Origin: Acidovorax sp. Leaf160
Lineage (GTDB): Bacteria; Pseudomonadota; Gammaproteobacteria; Burkholderiales; Burkholderiaceae_C
NCBI RefSeq assembly: GCF_001424265.1
Contig: NZ_LMOV01000003.1
Coordinates: forward strand, 91,156-155,155
DNA: 64,000 bases
Direction: 5' to 3'
Part shown: positions 56,075 to 64,000 of the stretch, piece after piece
How the letters are laid out: every line of letters starts with the position of its first letter
Numbering within the stretch: the first letter of the stretch is position 1
Translations under genes and position numbers: made by a program
Notes under the pieces: model-generated
What the model was told of the DNA's origin: nothing
Database searches by the model: none
The model's input: the letters and a program-made list of their open reading frames with translations, nothing else

Positions 56075-56100
56075 TACAGATGATGTATTTGTGAATCTGT
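56075..56100 (+). promoter_or_regulatory. Inverted repeat between divergent mocR-like and lysE genes: candidate MocR operator
   Basis: TACAGAT (56075-56081) and ATCTGT (56095-56100) form ACAGAT-N13-ATCTGT. A further CTGTACTGCAACTGTA lies just right (56101-56116). On the minus strand TTGCAG and ATACAT, 17 nt apart, may be the mocR promoter, overlapping the repeat. Confidence 0.5.
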
Positions 56101-56191
56101 CTGTACTGCAACTGTAATGGAATCGATCCTACAGTGAATGCCGGAATGCCGATACCGGCGCCCACCCCTTCACCGCATCGCCTGCCGCTCC

Positions 56192-56791
56192 ATGCCGCTT
56201 CTCGAATTCACCGCTTTGCTCATCCTGGCCACGGCCATGAGCTTCTCGCCCGGCCCGAACACCACGCTCTCCACGGCGCTGGCGGCCAACCGCGGCCTGC
56301 CGGCGGCGATGCGTTTCGTCTGCGCCGTGCCGGTGGGCTGGACCCTGCTGCTGCTGCTGTGCGCGGGCGGCGTCGGCGCCATGGTGGCGGCCGTGCCCGC
56401 GCTGCAGTGGGCCATCAAGGCGATGGGCATCGGCTACCTGCTGTACCTGGCGTTCAAGCTGGCGCGCAGCGCGCGGCTGGCGCAGGCCGATGCGGCGCGC
56501 CTGGACGTCGGCTTCTGGCAGGGCGTGGCGCTGCAGTTCGTGAACATCAAGGCCTGGCTGCTGGCGCTGACCATCGTGGGCAGCTGGGTGGCCGGCCGGC
56601 CCGACGTGCTGCCCCGCCTGGCCGTGGTGGTGCCGGTGATGCTGTTCTTCGCCTTCGCCAGCAACCTGCTCTACGCCGCCACCGGCGCCCTGCTGCGCCA
56701 CTGGCTGGCGCAGGGCGCACGCCTGCTGTGGTTCAACCGTGCGATGGCCGCCGTGCTGGTGCTGACGGCGGCCTGGATGGTGAACGCCTGA
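56192..56791 (+). CDS. LysE/RhtB-type amino acid exporter
   Basis: A 199-residue six-helix membrane protein. SFSPGPNTTLSTALAANRG near residue 16 is the RhtB signature, and the ALQFVNIKAWLLAL region closes the family core. It follows the divergent MocR gene and is probably controlled by it. ATG 56192 is the first Met in the hydrophobic region. Substrate unknown. Confidence 0.87.
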   Translation: MPLLEFTALLILATAMSFSPGPNTTLSTALAANRGLPAAMRFVCAVPVGWTLLLLLCAGGVGAMVAAVPALQWAIKAMGIGYLLYLAFKLARSARLAQADAARLDVGFWQGVALQFVNIKAWLLALTIVGSWVAGRPDVLPRLAVVVPVMLFFAFASNLLYAATGALLRHWLAQGARLLWFNRAMAAVLVLTAAWMVNA

Positions 56792-56858
56792 TCCACCCGC
56801 TTTCACCCGTTTCCACCCGTTTCCCCCCCGTTTTTTCTCACCGACTGCTCACCACGCC

Positions 56859-57824
56859 ATGTCTTCTGCCAGCACCTCCACCGGCGCCCACGACGCGCCC
56901 CGCCGCGCGATGTCGGCCGACGCCCGCGGGCTCTGGCTCGGCCTGCTGGGCGTGGCCATCTTCGCCCTCACGCTGCCGATGACGCGGCTGGCCGTGGGCT
57001 CGCCCGAGGCGCCGCAAATGAACGGCCTCTTCATCGCCATGGGCCGCGCCGTGGTGGCGGGCCTGCTGTCGGCCGCGCTGCTGCTGGTGCGCCGGGCGCC
57101 CTGGCCCGCGCGTGCCGACTGGGCGCCGTTGGCGCTGACGGCGGCGGGCGTGGTGTTCGGCTTTCCGCTGCTGACCTCGCTGGCCATGCGGCATGTGGAG
57201 GCGGTGCACGCCAGCGTCATCGTGGGCCTGCTGCCGCTGGCCACCGCCGCCGTCGGCGCGCTGCTGCACCGCCAGCGCCCGTCGGCCGGCTTCTGGCTGT
57301 GCGCCACGGCCGGCACCGCCCTGGTGGTCGTGTTCGCCGTGCTGCGCTCGGGCGCGGGCGGGCTGTCGCTGCACCCGGCCGACCTGCTGCTGATGGCCGC
57401 CATGCTGTGCGCTGCCGTGGGCTACGCCTGGGGGGCGCGCCTCTCGCAGCGCATGCGGGCCGATGCGGTGATCTGCTGGGCGCTGGTGATTTCGCTGCCG
57501 ATCAGCGTGCCGCTGGCCTTGGCATCGTGGCCGCAGGCGCCGCTGCCGGCGTCGGCCTGGGGCGCCTTCGCCTATGTGTCGGTCTTCTCGATGTGGCTCG
57601 GCTTTTTCGCCTGGTACCGCGGCCTGGCCCTGGGCGGCACCGTGCGGGTGAGCCAGGTGCAGCTGGTGCAGCCCTTCCTCGGCATGCTGGCCGCCGTGCC
57701 GCTGCTGGGCGAACGGCTCGACGCGGTGAGCATCGGCTTCGGCCTGGCGGTGCTGGCCACCGTGGCGCTGGGCCGGCGCATGCCGGTGCGCCCACCGGAA
57801 AGGACGCCCCGCCCCACCCCCTGA
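56859..57824 (+). CDS. EamA/DMT-family transporter
   Basis: A 321-residue protein with ten predicted helices in two EamA repeats, from GLWLGLLGVAIFALTLPMTR to LGRRMP. HVEAVHASVIVGLLPLATAA fits the family's pore region. It follows lysE by 67 nt. Together they suggest export of one or more metabolites by this locus. Confidence 0.85.
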   Translation: MSSASTSTGAHDAPRRAMSADARGLWLGLLGVAIFALTLPMTRLAVGSPEAPQMNGLFIAMGRAVVAGLLSAALLLVRRAPWPARADWAPLALTAAGVVFGFPLLTSLAMRHVEAVHASVIVGLLPLATAAVGALLHRQRPSAGFWLCATAGTALVVVFAVLRSGAGGLSLHPADLLLMAAMLCAAVGYAWGARLSQRMRADAVICWALVISLPISVPLALASWPQAPLPASAWGAFAYVSVFSMWLGFFAWYRGLALGGTVRVSQVQLVQPFLGMLAAVPLLGERLDAVSIGFGLAVLATVALGRRMPVRPPERTPRPTP

Positions 57825-57961
57825 AACCCCGCTGGCGCGGGCGCTGCAGGCGGTTAAGCTCCCCTGCGGCTTCACCCGCAAAGCCGAACCGGCCGCACGA
57901 CGGCCCCCTGGCAACAACGACATACAGCGCCCTTGTCGAGCGCTCACGGAGATCAACGGAT

Positions 57962-59197
57962 ATGACGAACTGGACCCTGGCCGCACGCGCCGCAAAGATG
58001 AACCCCTCGGTGATCCGCGAGATCCTGAAGGTGACTGAGAAGCCCGGCATCATCAGCCTGGCGGGCGGCCTGCCCTCGCCCAAGACCTTCCCCATCAGCG
58101 CTTTTGCCGACGCCTGCGCCGCCGTGCTTCAGCACGACGGCCCGGCCGCCCTGCAGTACGCCGCCAGCGAGGGCTACCTGCCGCTGCGCGAAGCCGTCGC
58201 CGCCATGCTGCCCTGGGAGGTGGACCCGGACCAGGTGCTGATCACCACCGGATCGCAGCAGGGCCTGGACCTGGTGGCCAAGGTGCTGATCGACGCGGGC
58301 AGCCGCATTTTGGTGGAGACACCCACCTACCTGGGCGCGCTGCAGGCGTTTTCGCCCATGGAGCCCACGGTGGTGAGCGTGGCGAGCGACGACCACGGCG
58401 TGCTGGTGGACGACCTGGCCGACAAGGTGGGCACGGGCGCCGACCGCGCCCGCTTCCTCTACGTGCTGCCCAACTTCCAGAACCCCACCGGCCGCACGAT
58501 GGACGAGGCACGCCGCGCCGCCTTGGTGGCCCGCGCGGCCGAGCTGAACCTGCCGCTGATCGAAGACAACCCCTACGGCGACCTGTGGTTCGACACGCCG
58601 CCCGCGCTGCCGCTGACCGCGCGCAACCCCGAGGGCTGCATCTACCTGGGCTCGTTCTCCAAGGTGCTGGCGCCCGGCCTGCGGCTGGGCTTCATGGTGG
58701 CGCCCCGCGCCATGTACCCCAAGCTGCTGCAGGCCAAGCAGGCGGCCGACCTGCACAGCCCGAGCTTCAACCAGCGCATGGTGGCCGAGGTGATGCAGGG
58801 CGGCTTCCTGGACCGGCACGTGCCGACCATCCGCCAGCTCTACAAGAGCCAGCGCGATGCCATGCTGACCGCGCTGGACCGCGAAATGGCGGGCCTGTCG
58901 GTGGAGTGGAACCGCCCGGCCGGCGGCATGTTCCTCTGGGTGCGCCTGCCCGAGGGCCTGAGCGCCATCGAACTGCTGCCCGAGGCGGTGGAGCGCAACG
59001 TGGCCTTCGTGCCCGGTGCGGCCTTCTATGCCGACGATGCCGATCCGCGCACGCTGCGTCTGTCGTTCGTGACGGCCAGCGCCCAGCAGATCGACATCGG
59101 CATCGCCGCCCTGGCGGCGACCATCCGCGCACGCCTGGCGCGCCCGGCACCGGCGGGCGCCACGAACCCCGCCACCACCGCCCCCGTGGCGGCCTGA
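57962..59197 (+). CDS. PLP-dependent aminotransferase, class I/II (2-aminoadipate aminotransferase-like)
   Basis: A 411-residue fold-type I enzyme. GIISLAGGLPSPKTFP, YLPLREAVAAMLP, the PLP contacts NFQNPTGRTM and LIEDNPYGDL, and the Schiff-base Lys in LGSFSKVLAPGLRLGF. It resembles LysN-type/2-aminoadipate and multisubstrate aminotransferases. An Ala/Pro/Thr tail ends the protein. It could feed an amino-acid product into the enzymes downstream. Confidence 0.87.
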   Translation: MTNWTLAARAAKMNPSVIREILKVTEKPGIISLAGGLPSPKTFPISAFADACAAVLQHDGPAALQYAASEGYLPLREAVAAMLPWEVDPDQVLITTGSQQGLDLVAKVLIDAGSRILVETPTYLGALQAFSPMEPTVVSVASDDHGVLVDDLADKVGTGADRARFLYVLPNFQNPTGRTMDEARRAALVARAAELNLPLIEDNPYGDLWFDTPPALPLTARNPEGCIYLGSFSKVLAPGLRLGFMVAPRAMYPKLLQAKQAADLHSPSFNQRMVAEVMQGGFLDRHVPTIRQLYKSQRDAMLTALDREMAGLSVEWNRPAGGMFLWVRLPEGLSAIELLPEAVERNVAFVPGAAFYADDADPRTLRLSFVTASAQQIDIGIAALAATIRARLARPAPAGATNPATTAPVAA

Positions 59198-59202
59198 CGA
59201 TC

Positions 59203-59823
59203 ATGCTGCGCCTCTGGGGACGGACCACGTCCATCAATGTCCGCAAGGTCGTCTGGACCGCGCAGGAGCTGGGCCTGACCGTGCAGCGTACCGACGCTGG
59301 CGGCCATTTCGGCCTGGTGCGCGAGCCCGAATACCTGCGTCAGAACCCCAACGGCATGGTGCCGCTGATCGAGGACGACGGCTATCTGCTGTGGGAATCG
59401 AACGTCATCGTGCGCTATCTGTGCGCACGGCACTCCCCGGCCGACCTGTACCCGGAAAGCCTGTCGGCCCGCTTCATCGCCGAACAGTGGATGGACTGGC
59501 AGCAGACCACCCTGAACCCGGCCGGCCGCGATGCCTTCGTGCAATGGATCCGCACGCCGGCGGCCGAACGCGACGAGGCGCGCATCGCCCAGTCGGTGGC
59601 GGCGACCGAGCCGCTCTGGGACCTGCTCGACGATCACCTGTCGCACCAGCCTTTCGTGGGCGGCGACCGGTTCACCATGGCCGACATCCCGGTCGGCTGC
59701 GAAATGCACCGCTGGTGCGGCCTGCCCCGCGAACGCACCGCCCGCCCGCATCTGGACCGCTGGTACCAGACGCTGTGCGACCGGCCCGGCGTGCGCGGCG
59801 TGCTGGACCAGCCCCTGGCCTGA
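59203..59823 (+). CDS. Glutathione S-transferase family protein
   Basis: A 206-residue GST. Thioredoxin-like half: MLRLWGRTTSINVRKVVWTA, NPNGMVPLIEDDGYLLWES (cis-Pro and Ser for glutathione). Helical half: GGDRFTMADIPVGCEMHRW. The gap to the aminotransferase is only 5 nt. Substrate unknown; it could detoxify an electrophilic intermediate. Confidence 0.9.
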   Translation: MLRLWGRTTSINVRKVVWTAQELGLTVQRTDAGGHFGLVREPEYLRQNPNGMVPLIEDDGYLLWESNVIVRYLCARHSPADLYPESLSARFIAEQWMDWQQTTLNPAGRDAFVQWIRTPAAERDEARIAQSVAATEPLWDLLDDHLSHQPFVGGDRFTMADIPVGCEMHRWCGLPRERTARPHLDRWYQTLCDRPGVRGVLDQPLA

Positions 59824-59974
59824 CGGGCCAGCCGCCCCAGCCGATCACTGCGCTGCCCAGGCGCCGCCCGCCCGCACGCGGCGGCGCCCAGGGCGGAGCC
59901 TTGCCCGGCCCGGACCGATCCGCCCCATTCCACCCGATCCTTCGTTTCCGCAACCCATCGAAAGAAAGCGAACC

Positions 59975-60904
59975 ATGCGCCAACGCCCCTTCAAGCAAGT
60001 CGACGTGTTCACCGACCAGCCCTACCTGGGCAACCCGCTGGCCGTGGTGCTGGATGGCGAGGGCCTGACCACCGAGGCCATGCAGCAGTTCACGAACTGG
60101 ACCAATCTGTCGGAAGCGACCTTTCTGCTGCCGCCCACCGAGGCCGGAGCGGCGGCTGGCGCCGACTACCGCGTGCGCATCTTCTGCCCGGGGCGGGAGC
60201 TGCCTTTTGCCGGCCACCCCACGCTGGGCAGCTGCCATGCCTGGCTGCAGGCGGGCGGCCGGCCGCGCACGCCGGGCCGCGTGGTGCAGGAATGCGGCGT
60301 CGGCCTGGTGACCCTGCGGCAGGACGGCGAGCGGCTGGCGTTCGCCGCGCCGCCCCTGCTGCGCAGCGGTCCGCTGGACGAGGCCGATGTGGCGCTGATC
60401 GCTCGCGGCCTGGGCGTGGAGCGGGGCGACATCCTCGCGCACGCCTGGTGCCACAACGGACCGAACTGGCGCGGCGTGATGCTGGCCAGCGCCGAGCAGG
60501 TGCTGGCGCTGCGGCCTGACGCGGCGGTGCTGGGCGCGCTGGATATCGGCGTCGTCGGGCCCCGCGGCAAGGTCGGCGTCATCGGCGCCCATGGCTCCCA
60601 TGGCACGCCCGGCAATCAGGGCGCCAGCGCCACCAGCGTGGACGACGACGGCGATGGTGTCGCCTTCGAGGTGCGGGCGTTCTTCCCCGGCAACAACGGT
60701 CTTGCGGAAGACCCGGTCACCGGCAGCCTGAATGCCGGCCTGGCGCAGTGGCTCATCGGCGCGCAGCTGGCGCCGACGAAGTACATCGCCGCGCAGGGCA
60801 CGGCGCTGGGCCGCGCGGGACGGGTGCATGTCGAGCAGGAGGGCGACACCATCTGGGTGGGCGGCGGCTCCGTCACCTGCGTGGACGGGCAGGTGCTGCT
60901 ATGA
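59975..60904 (+). CDS. PhzF-family isomerase
   Basis: A 309-residue protein with the PhzF double hot-dog fold. The N-terminus KQVDVFTDQPYLGNPLAVVL, the catalytic Glu47 in NLSEATFLL, CPGRELPFAGHPTLG and FFPGNNGLAEDPVTGSLNAG. PhzF enzymes catalyse 1,5-hydrogen shifts in phenazine synthesis, but most homologs are unassigned; no other phz gene is here. Its stop overlaps the VOC gene start as ATGA. Confidence 0.88.
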   Translation: MRQRPFKQVDVFTDQPYLGNPLAVVLDGEGLTTEAMQQFTNWTNLSEATFLLPPTEAGAAAGADYRVRIFCPGRELPFAGHPTLGSCHAWLQAGGRPRTPGRVVQECGVGLVTLRQDGERLAFAAPPLLRSGPLDEADVALIARGLGVERGDILAHAWCHNGPNWRGVMLASAEQVLALRPDAAVLGALDIGVVGPRGKVGVIGAHGSHGTPGNQGASATSVDDDGDGVAFEVRAFFPGNNGLAEDPVTGSLNAGLAQWLIGAQLAPTKYIAAQGTALGRAGRVHVEQEGDTIWVGGGSVTCVDGQVLL

Positions 60905-61614
60905 GCCCGGACGGTCTGCACCGCTGCGCCATCGACCACCTGGTGGTGATGGCCGACACGCTGCACGCGGGCGAGGCCTGGTGCCAGCGCACGCTGGGCG
61001 TGGCCCCGGCTGCCGGCGGGGAACACCCGCTGATGGGCACCCACAACCGGCTGATCAATGTGTCGAGCGAGTCCCATCCACGCGCCTATCTCGAGATCAT
61101 CGCCATCCACCCGGGTGCGAAATGCGCCCGCCCCCTGGGCGCTGCGCGGTGGTTCGACATGGATGAGGCCGGTCTGCAGCAGCAGGTGCGGCAACAGGGG
61201 CCGCAGCTGATCCACTGGGTCGCCTCCCTGCCGGACGTGGCCGCCGGGCACCGGGCGCTGGCCGGGCTGGGCATCGATCGGGGCGAGATCCTCGAAGCCA
61301 GCCGGCCGACACCGCTGGGCCCGCTGCAGTGGCAGATCACCGTGCGCCATGACGGGCAGCGGCTGATGGACGGGCAACTGCCCACGCTGATCCAGTGGGC
61401 CGATCGGCATCCTTGCTACAGCCTGCCGGCCAGCGGCGTGGCACTGCGCTCGCTGCACCTGGAACACCCCGAGGCGCCGCTGCTGGCCAGCGCGTGCACC
61501 GCCGTCGGCCTGGGCGCGCGCGTGTCCATCCGCCATTCCGCCGCGCCGCGCATGCAGGCGACCTTCGGCACACCCCGGGGCACCGTCGTGCTGCAGGACG
61601 GACAGCCGGCGTGA
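60901..61614 (+). CDS. VOC family (glyoxalase-like) protein
   Basis: A 237-residue protein. CAIDHLVVMADTLHAGEAWC near the start, RAYLEIIAIHP, and RSLHLEHPEAP fit the glyoxalase-like domain in which a His/Glu set can bind metal. Overlaps the PhzF gene by 4 nt. Probably an enzyme in the same pathway; reaction not predictable. Confidence 0.8.
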   Translation: MSPDGLHRCAIDHLVVMADTLHAGEAWCQRTLGVAPAAGGEHPLMGTHNRLINVSSESHPRAYLEIIAIHPGAKCARPLGAARWFDMDEAGLQQQVRQQGPQLIHWVASLPDVAAGHRALAGLGIDRGEILEASRPTPLGPLQWQITVRHDGQRLMDGQLPTLIQWADRHPCYSLPASGVALRSLHLEHPEAPLLASACTAVGLGARVSIRHSAAPRMQATFGTPRGTVVLQDGQPA

Positions 61615-61684
61615 CAAGGCCGGCAACCCCTCCTCCCCAATTCCTGGCTCATCAGCCCGCACCTCTTTCCAGCGATTGCCCACC

Positions 61685-62704
61685 ATGACGCACCCCCTGC
61701 CCGCCGGTCCTGCCCTGTCGGCCCTGCCCACCCTGGCCGACATCGAAGCCGCCTCCAAAGTCGTCTACGCAGACTTCCCCGCCACGCCGCAGTACCGTTG
61801 GCCGCTGCTGGGTGAACGGCTCGGCACGGAGTGCTGGCTCAAGCACGAGAACCACACACCGGTCGGCGCCTTCAAGATCCGCGGCGGGCTGACCTATTTC
61901 GACCAGCTGGCACGCCGTGGCCCGCTGCCGCGCGAGGTCATCAGCGCGACGCGCGGCAACCACGGCCAGAGCATGGGCTGGGCGGCCCGGCGACACGGCG
62001 TGGCCTGCACCATCGTGGTACCGCACGGCAATTCGGTCGAGAAGAACGCCGCCATGCGGGCGCTGGGTGTCCAGCTGATCGAGCACGGCGACGATTTCCA
62101 GGAAGCGCGCGAGCACGCCATGCAGCTGGCCCAGGAGCGCGGCGCCCATATGGTGCCGAGCTTCCATGCAGATCTGCTGCGGGGCGTCGCGACCTACTGG
62201 TGGGAGTTTCTGCGCGCCGTACCGCAGATGGATGTCGCCTATGTCCCCATCGGGCAGGGATCGGGCGCCTGTGCGGCCATCGCCGCCAAGCGCGCGCTGG
62301 GTCATCCGGTGCGCATCGTGGGCGTCGTCAGCGCCCATGCCACGACCTATGCGGATTCCATCGCCGCGGGCAGCGTCGTGGAAGCGCCCGTCACCACCGT
62401 GCTGGCGGACGGCATGGCTTGCCGGGTGGCGGATGCCGGCGCCCTCGACATCCTCAAAGCCCATCTCGACGACCTGGTCCAGGTCACCGACGCCGAGGTG
62501 GCAGACGCCATGCGCGCGCTGTTCGTCGACACCCACAACGTGGCCGAGGGGGCCGGCGCCGCAGCACTGGCGGCCGCGATGCAACGCCATGCTGGCACAG
62601 ACCGTTCGGCCGGGTCCAGCCGCACCTGTATCGGTCTGGCCCTGACGGGCGGGAACGTGGACGCCTCCGCGTTCGCCAGGGCACTGCAACAGGGCCAGCC
62701 GTGA
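61685..62704 (+). CDS. Threonine-dehydratase-like PLP-dependent enzyme
   Basis: A 339-residue fold-type II enzyme. PLP Lys64 lies in ENHTPVGAFKIRGG. SATRGNHGQSMGWAARRHG and a glycine-rich PIGQGSGACAAIAA loop bind the cofactor. No ACT domain, so it is the catabolic type. Threonine/serine and hydroxyaspartate ammonia-lyases share this architecture. It starts 70 nt after the VOC gene. Confidence 0.85.
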   Translation: MTHPLPAGPALSALPTLADIEAASKVVYADFPATPQYRWPLLGERLGTECWLKHENHTPVGAFKIRGGLTYFDQLARRGPLPREVISATRGNHGQSMGWAARRHGVACTIVVPHGNSVEKNAAMRALGVQLIEHGDDFQEAREHAMQLAQERGAHMVPSFHADLLRGVATYWWEFLRAVPQMDVAYVPIGQGSGACAAIAAKRALGHPVRIVGVVSAHATTYADSIAAGSVVEAPVTTVLADGMACRVADAGALDILKAHLDDLVQVTDAEVADAMRALFVDTHNVAEGAGAAALAAAMQRHAGTDRSAGSSRTCIGLALTGGNVDASAFARALQQGQP

Positions 62705-62753
62705 TGCTATCTTTTTCATAGCTAACGTCGCCCTTGCGACAAGCGCTGGCGGG
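62704..62753 (+). repeat. Dispersed two-hairpin repeat, copy F
   Basis: ATGCTATCTTTTTCATAGCT, AACGTCGCCCTTGCGACAAG, CGCTGGCGGG. It shares TGCTAT...ATAGCT and CAAGCGCTGGCGG with copies B and D. It overlaps the stop of the dehydratase gene and lies 24 nt upstream of the phosphatase start. Confidence 0.7.
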
Positions 62754-62776
62754 CGATCGGCTCAAGAATCACCGCC

Positions 62777-63448
62777 ATGGGAACGCTCTACCTCGTCCGC
62801 CACGGACAGGCGTCATTCGGCGCCGACGATTACGACCAACTCAGCCCGCGCGGCCTCGAACAGGCCGTGCGGCTGGGCGAGTTCTGGCGCGGCCGCGGGG
62901 TGCAATTCGATGCGGTCATCACGGGTACCTTGAGACGCCAGGTGCAGACGCTTGCAGGCATCGGCACCGGCTTGCCGGGCCTGCCGCCGGCGCTGGAGTT
63001 TCCGGGCCTGAACGAGTACGACAGCGCGGCGCTCATCAGCGCCATCCACCCAGGTCCGTTGCCCAAGGCGGACACGCCCGCGCTCTACAAGCATCATTTC
63101 CGACTGCTGTGTGACGCGCTGGCGCAGTGGATGGGCGGCACCATCAGCCCCGCGGGCATGCCCAGCTGGCAGGAATTTTCTGCGGGCGTGCATGCGGTGC
63201 TCGACCATGTCCGCCGGCACCATGCAGGCCACAACGTGCTGCTTGTTTCCAGCGGCGGGCCCATCTCCACTGCGATCGGCCAGGTGTTGAGCACGCCACC
63301 GGAAGTCACCATCGCGTTGAACATGCGCATCCGCAACAGCGCAGTGACCGAATTCAGCATCAGCCCGAAGCGCCTGATGATGCAGACGTTCAATACGCTG
63401 CCTCACCTGGAGTCGGCCGAGCATCTGAGCTGGATCACGCACGCGTGA
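62777..63448 (+). CDS. Histidine phosphatase family protein
   Basis: A 223-residue enzyme. The catalytic RHG motif is in LYLVRHGQASFG, with the second His region in HNVLLVSSGGPISTAIGQV, which has the SSGG form instead of the more usual SHGG. The phosphoglycerate-mutase-like core otherwise fits (GTLRRQVQTLAGIG). An AAGAAT box ends 7 nt before the ATG. Confidence 0.85.
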   Translation: MGTLYLVRHGQASFGADDYDQLSPRGLEQAVRLGEFWRGRGVQFDAVITGTLRRQVQTLAGIGTGLPGLPPALEFPGLNEYDSAALISAIHPGPLPKADTPALYKHHFRLLCDALAQWMGGTISPAGMPSWQEFSAGVHAVLDHVRRHHAGHNVLLVSSGGPISTAIGQVLSTPPEVTIALNMRIRNSAVTEFSISPKRLMMQTFNTLPHLESAEHLSWITHA

Positions 63449-63862
63449 CCTGTGGGTCGATGGCAGAGAGGGGGCCTGAGCCTGGATTGCAGCGGTAAAA
63501 GTACTACCGACGATCGTCGCAAACAGCGTGGGTTTGCGCATGGCTCAGTGACGACCCAACGCCCGTTCACCGTTAAACGTCACCCAGAGGCTTTCAGCGA
63601 CGGCCGTGGGATACACGGACGTGCGCCAGCATGCGCTTCGGCGACTTCGTGTGACTTCGAGTGACTTGTGAACGACTCGCGGGCAGCACCCAGCTGACGT
63701 CTCAGGCGTCGTTCGCTCGCCTGTAGGGGACACGCGCCATGGAGCCGACTGCGACACGCCCGCACACCCGGGAATATCCAAAAAAATGAGCGCGCGCCAC
63801 CTCAGATGTAAGGCAGTGGCAATTCACATCCGCGCGCTATACGTGCTTTCCAAATCCCCAAA
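63449..63862 (+). other. 414-nt intergenic stretch, no gene seen
   Basis: Between the phosphatase gene and the rRNA operon terminator. Moderate GC, no supported reading frame. The sequence shows no repeat of the dispersed family. Confidence 0.35.
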
Positions 63863-63868
63863 GCAATA

Positions 63869-63897
63869 CGCCCCGGGCACATGGAGTGCACGGGGCG
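63869..63897 (-). terminator. rRNA operon terminator
   Basis: Minus strand CGCCCCG (63891-63897) pairs with CGGGGCG (63869-63875) around a 15-nt loop, followed by TATTGCTTT. It lies 16 nt past the 3' end of the 5S rRNA gene. Confidence 0.75.
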
Positions 63898-63912
63898 GAT
63901 TGGGCTGTAAGA

Positions 63913-64000
63913 GCCTGACGATGACCTACTTTCACACGGGAACCCGCACTATCATCGGCGCGAAGTCGTTTCACTGTCCTGTTCGGGATGGGAAGGAGTG
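63913..64000 (-). rRNA. rrf: 5S ribosomal RNA, 3' part (partial)
   Basis: The reverse complement contains CATCCCGAACAGGACAGTGA, then AACGACTTCGCGCCGATGAT, AGTGCGGGTTCCCGTGTGAA and AGTAGGTCATCGTCAGGC, which is the 3' three quarters of a betaproteobacterial 5S rRNA. The rest of the operon continues beyond the window edge. Confidence 0.95.

Noticed and set aside
59975..60904. PhzF as evidence of phenazine biosynthesis
   Set aside because: No other phz genes nearby, and PhzF homologs are widespread outside phenazine pathways.

Overview
This is a high-GC chromosomal segment from a betaproteobacterium of the Burkholderiales, most likely Comamonadaceae (Acidovorax-like). The assignment rests on the lptD-surA-rsmA order, the metX-metW pair, the eat-eutB-eutC module, the complete flg cluster, and dispersed intergenic repeats that I recall from Comamonadaceae genomes. 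It is inferred from content, without a database search. No plasmid, phage or CRISPR feature was seen.

Layout. 0-6.3 kb: a branched-chain amino acid type (liv) ABC transporter followed by an M20 carbamoylase/amidase and an MlrC-type M81 protein. Five consecutive junctions are 4-nt ATGA overlaps, which suggests one uptake-and-hydrolysis operon. 6.3-9.15 kb: a small accessory island with IS3 remnants, a GIY-YIG/DUF4357 protein, a winged-helix nucleotidyltransferase plus HEPN pair with a perfect palindromic operator, and an HsdM stub. It is bounded by a second, diverged copy of the last 60 nt of mlrC. 9.3-13 kb: maeB, then a secreted barnase-like RNase and a barstar-like inhibitor. 13.3-20.2 kb: rsmA, surA and lptD (minus strand), with amgK and rsmE divergent. 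20.6-24.4 kb: a GGDEF protein, an SRAP-like protein lacking Cys2, and a surface protein with a VPTL-type C-terminal sorting tail. 24.4-32 kb: a lipase and an M20 peptidase, then eutR divergent from eat-eutB-eutC (ethanolamine uptake and cleavage). 32-35.2 kb: a GGDEF protein and a chemoreceptor. 35.6-38.3 kb: metX-metW behind a SAM-II riboswitch and a terminator, and a GDT1/MneA-type Mn exporter behind a yybP-ykoY riboswitch. 38.5-39.9 kb: tandem RRM glycine-rich RNA-binding proteins with long leaders.

40.2-53.2 kb: the flagellar rod, hook and junction cluster. flgN, flgM and flgA run on the minus strand and flgBCDEFGHIJKL on the plus strand. A sigma-28-like promoter precedes flgM, and a shared promoter-like motif precedes both flgB and flgI. 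An HDOD protein follows. 54.5-63.4 kb: a MocR regulator divergent from a run of small-molecule genes (LysE and EamA exporters, aminotransferase, GST, PhzF, VOC, threonine-dehydratase-like, histidine phosphatase). The window ends inside a minus-strand 5S rRNA gene with its operon terminator.

Cross-cutting observations. Six copies of a two-hairpin repeat are present, one of them translated in frame inside the MocR linker. Several genes have a -10-like box only 7-10 nt before the ATG and no ribosome binding site, which suggests leaderless transcripts. The most novel-looking material is the accessory island. The strongest regulatory finds are the SAM-II and manganese riboswitches.
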